From: Planctomycetota bacterium
GTDB taxonomy: Bacteria > Planctomycetota > Phycisphaerae > WQYP01
NCBI GenBank assembly: GCA_021818445.1
Contig: JAKAEB010000021.1
Location: 1 to 55,841 of the forward strand
Direction: 5' to 3'
Length of the DNA stretch: 55,841 bases
Shown piece by piece: positions 55,359 through 55,841 of this stretch. The position numbers and the translations under genes were made by a program. Positions within the stretch are counted from its first letter, which is position 1. Each line of letters starts with the position of its first letter. Under the pieces are notes generated by a model. That model searched no databases, had not been told where the DNA came from, and saw only the letters and a list, made by a program, of their open reading frames with translations.

Positions 55359-55409
55359 TAAACATGTTTCCCTCACCGCGAGGTTCGCAAAGTTAACACT
55401 TAAAACATT

Positions 55410-55500
55410 CGGTATGGGAATGGCCCAGCGAGCCGTCGGGCTTGTCCCGGCGCGCTAACGAATGACGCATTCGTGTGCGAAATATCGCTGTGCCCTCCTT
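55410..55500. repeat. REP-like dispersed repeat, copy 3 (inverted)
   Basis: This is the inverted counterpart of 39352-39437: CGGTATGGGAATGG, then GGGCTTGTCCCGGCGCGCTAA, then CGCATTCGTGTGCGAA. Similarity continues for ~85 bp with a few substitutions. Confidence 0.7.
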
Positions 55501-55560
55501 GCAGCCCGAACCACCGTGCGTTATGTTGCCGATTGTTGATTCCAGTTTTGAGGCCGATGG

Positions 55561-55841
55561 ATGGTCGCATTTGCTGAAAACAGATTGTCGCCTGCCGATT
55601 GGGCGGAATCCGCTCATCGGCATTGTGGTAATGGCATCCGTCGTGGTGAAGGCAATAATCCCATCACCGGCCCGGGGCCGGATAATACATGGTTTACCGA
55701 TGATGATCTGCAATCCAGCTACGGTGCCAACGACATCATTTTCCAAGGGCGGGCCTTGGATACAGAAACCCAACTCTACTATTTCCGTACCCGCTACTAT
55801 TCGCCAAACCTCGGACGATTTACGAACCGAAATCCCTGGGG
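55561..55841 (+). CDS. RHS repeat-associated core fragment (3' end outside window)
   Basis: The frame is open from an ATG at 55561 to the right edge (93 codons), with stops just upstream in frame. It encodes DNTWFTDDDLQSSYGAND, then FQGRALDTETQLYYFRTRYY and SPNLGRFTNRNPWG. This is the RHS core motif ('f.G...D.eTgLYYfr.RyYsP.lGRF..rDP.'). In RHS/YD-repeat proteins the core ends the shell, and the variable toxin tip follows. Here the thousands of bases of upstream YD repeats are missing, so this is either a 5'-truncated remnant or a displaced C-terminal cassette. The tip would lie beyond the window. Confidence 0.72.
   Translation, partial: MVAFAENRLSPADWAESAHRHCGNGIRRGEGNNPITGPGPDNTWFTDDDLQSSYGANDIIFQGRALDTETQLYYFRTRYYSPNLGRFTNRNPW

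Overview
The window looks like bacterial chromosome from the Planctomycetota, most likely class Phycisphaerae. This is inferred from PEP-CTERM proteins, a pseudopilin with an H..G.N..DGH tail, a Tat-exported sulfatase, an AraC/LacI-fusion (XylR-type) regulator, long Rho and RseP proteins, and frequent GTG/TTG starts behind good Shine-Dalgarno sites. No rRNA gene is present, so the taxonomy is an inference. Almost every gene from 1 to 31,096 is on the minus strand; the second half is mixed.

Layout. 1-5,795: the start of a type VI secretion operon read leftwards (a TagH-C-terminus-like protein, TssK, TssL/DotU, TssM/IcmF running off the left edge). 5,993-9,143: a glyoxalase-fold dioxygenase, then rpmI-rplT-pheS with its own promoter, but no infC or pheT. 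9,370-9,646: a small relic reading frame with a perfect terminator, and tRNA-Leu(CAG). 9,700-23,944: housekeeping genes rseP, dxr, ychF, an aldehyde dehydrogenase, rho, coaE, a GT39-like membrane transferase and smc.

24,222-34,533 is an accessory carbohydrate locus: a GH36-like alpha-galactosidase-type enzyme, a sulfatase, a pseudopilin, a PEP-CTERM protein, a XylR-type regulator and a ROK regulator. It is flanked by two copies of a 286-bp element with terminal inverted repeats. The pseudopilin and PEP-CTERM genes each have, far upstream, an almost identical 42-bp AT-rich block ending in the same -35 box, with a -10 box at the same 16-nt spacing. I regard this duplicated promoter module as the most interesting new signal in the window.

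34,704-48,866: a class V aminotransferase, a NifU-like Fe-S protein that looks leaderless, tRNA-Thr(CGT), a PEP-CTERM subtilase-like protein with Glu at the usual Asp position, a lipoprotein, phoU, a MalK/UgpC-type ATPase without permeases, purM, a hemerythrin-like protein with nested palindromes at its start, a SurA-like chaperone, an AlaC/DapL-like aminotransferase, an alpha/beta hydrolase and gnd. 48,867-55,841: YHYH, DinB, CrtC/AttH-like, THUMP-like methyltransferase and ArsR-type genes, then a repeat-rich gene-poor stretch ending in an RHS core fragment cut by the window edge.

No CRISPR array, complete insertion sequence, phage genes or replication origin were recognised.
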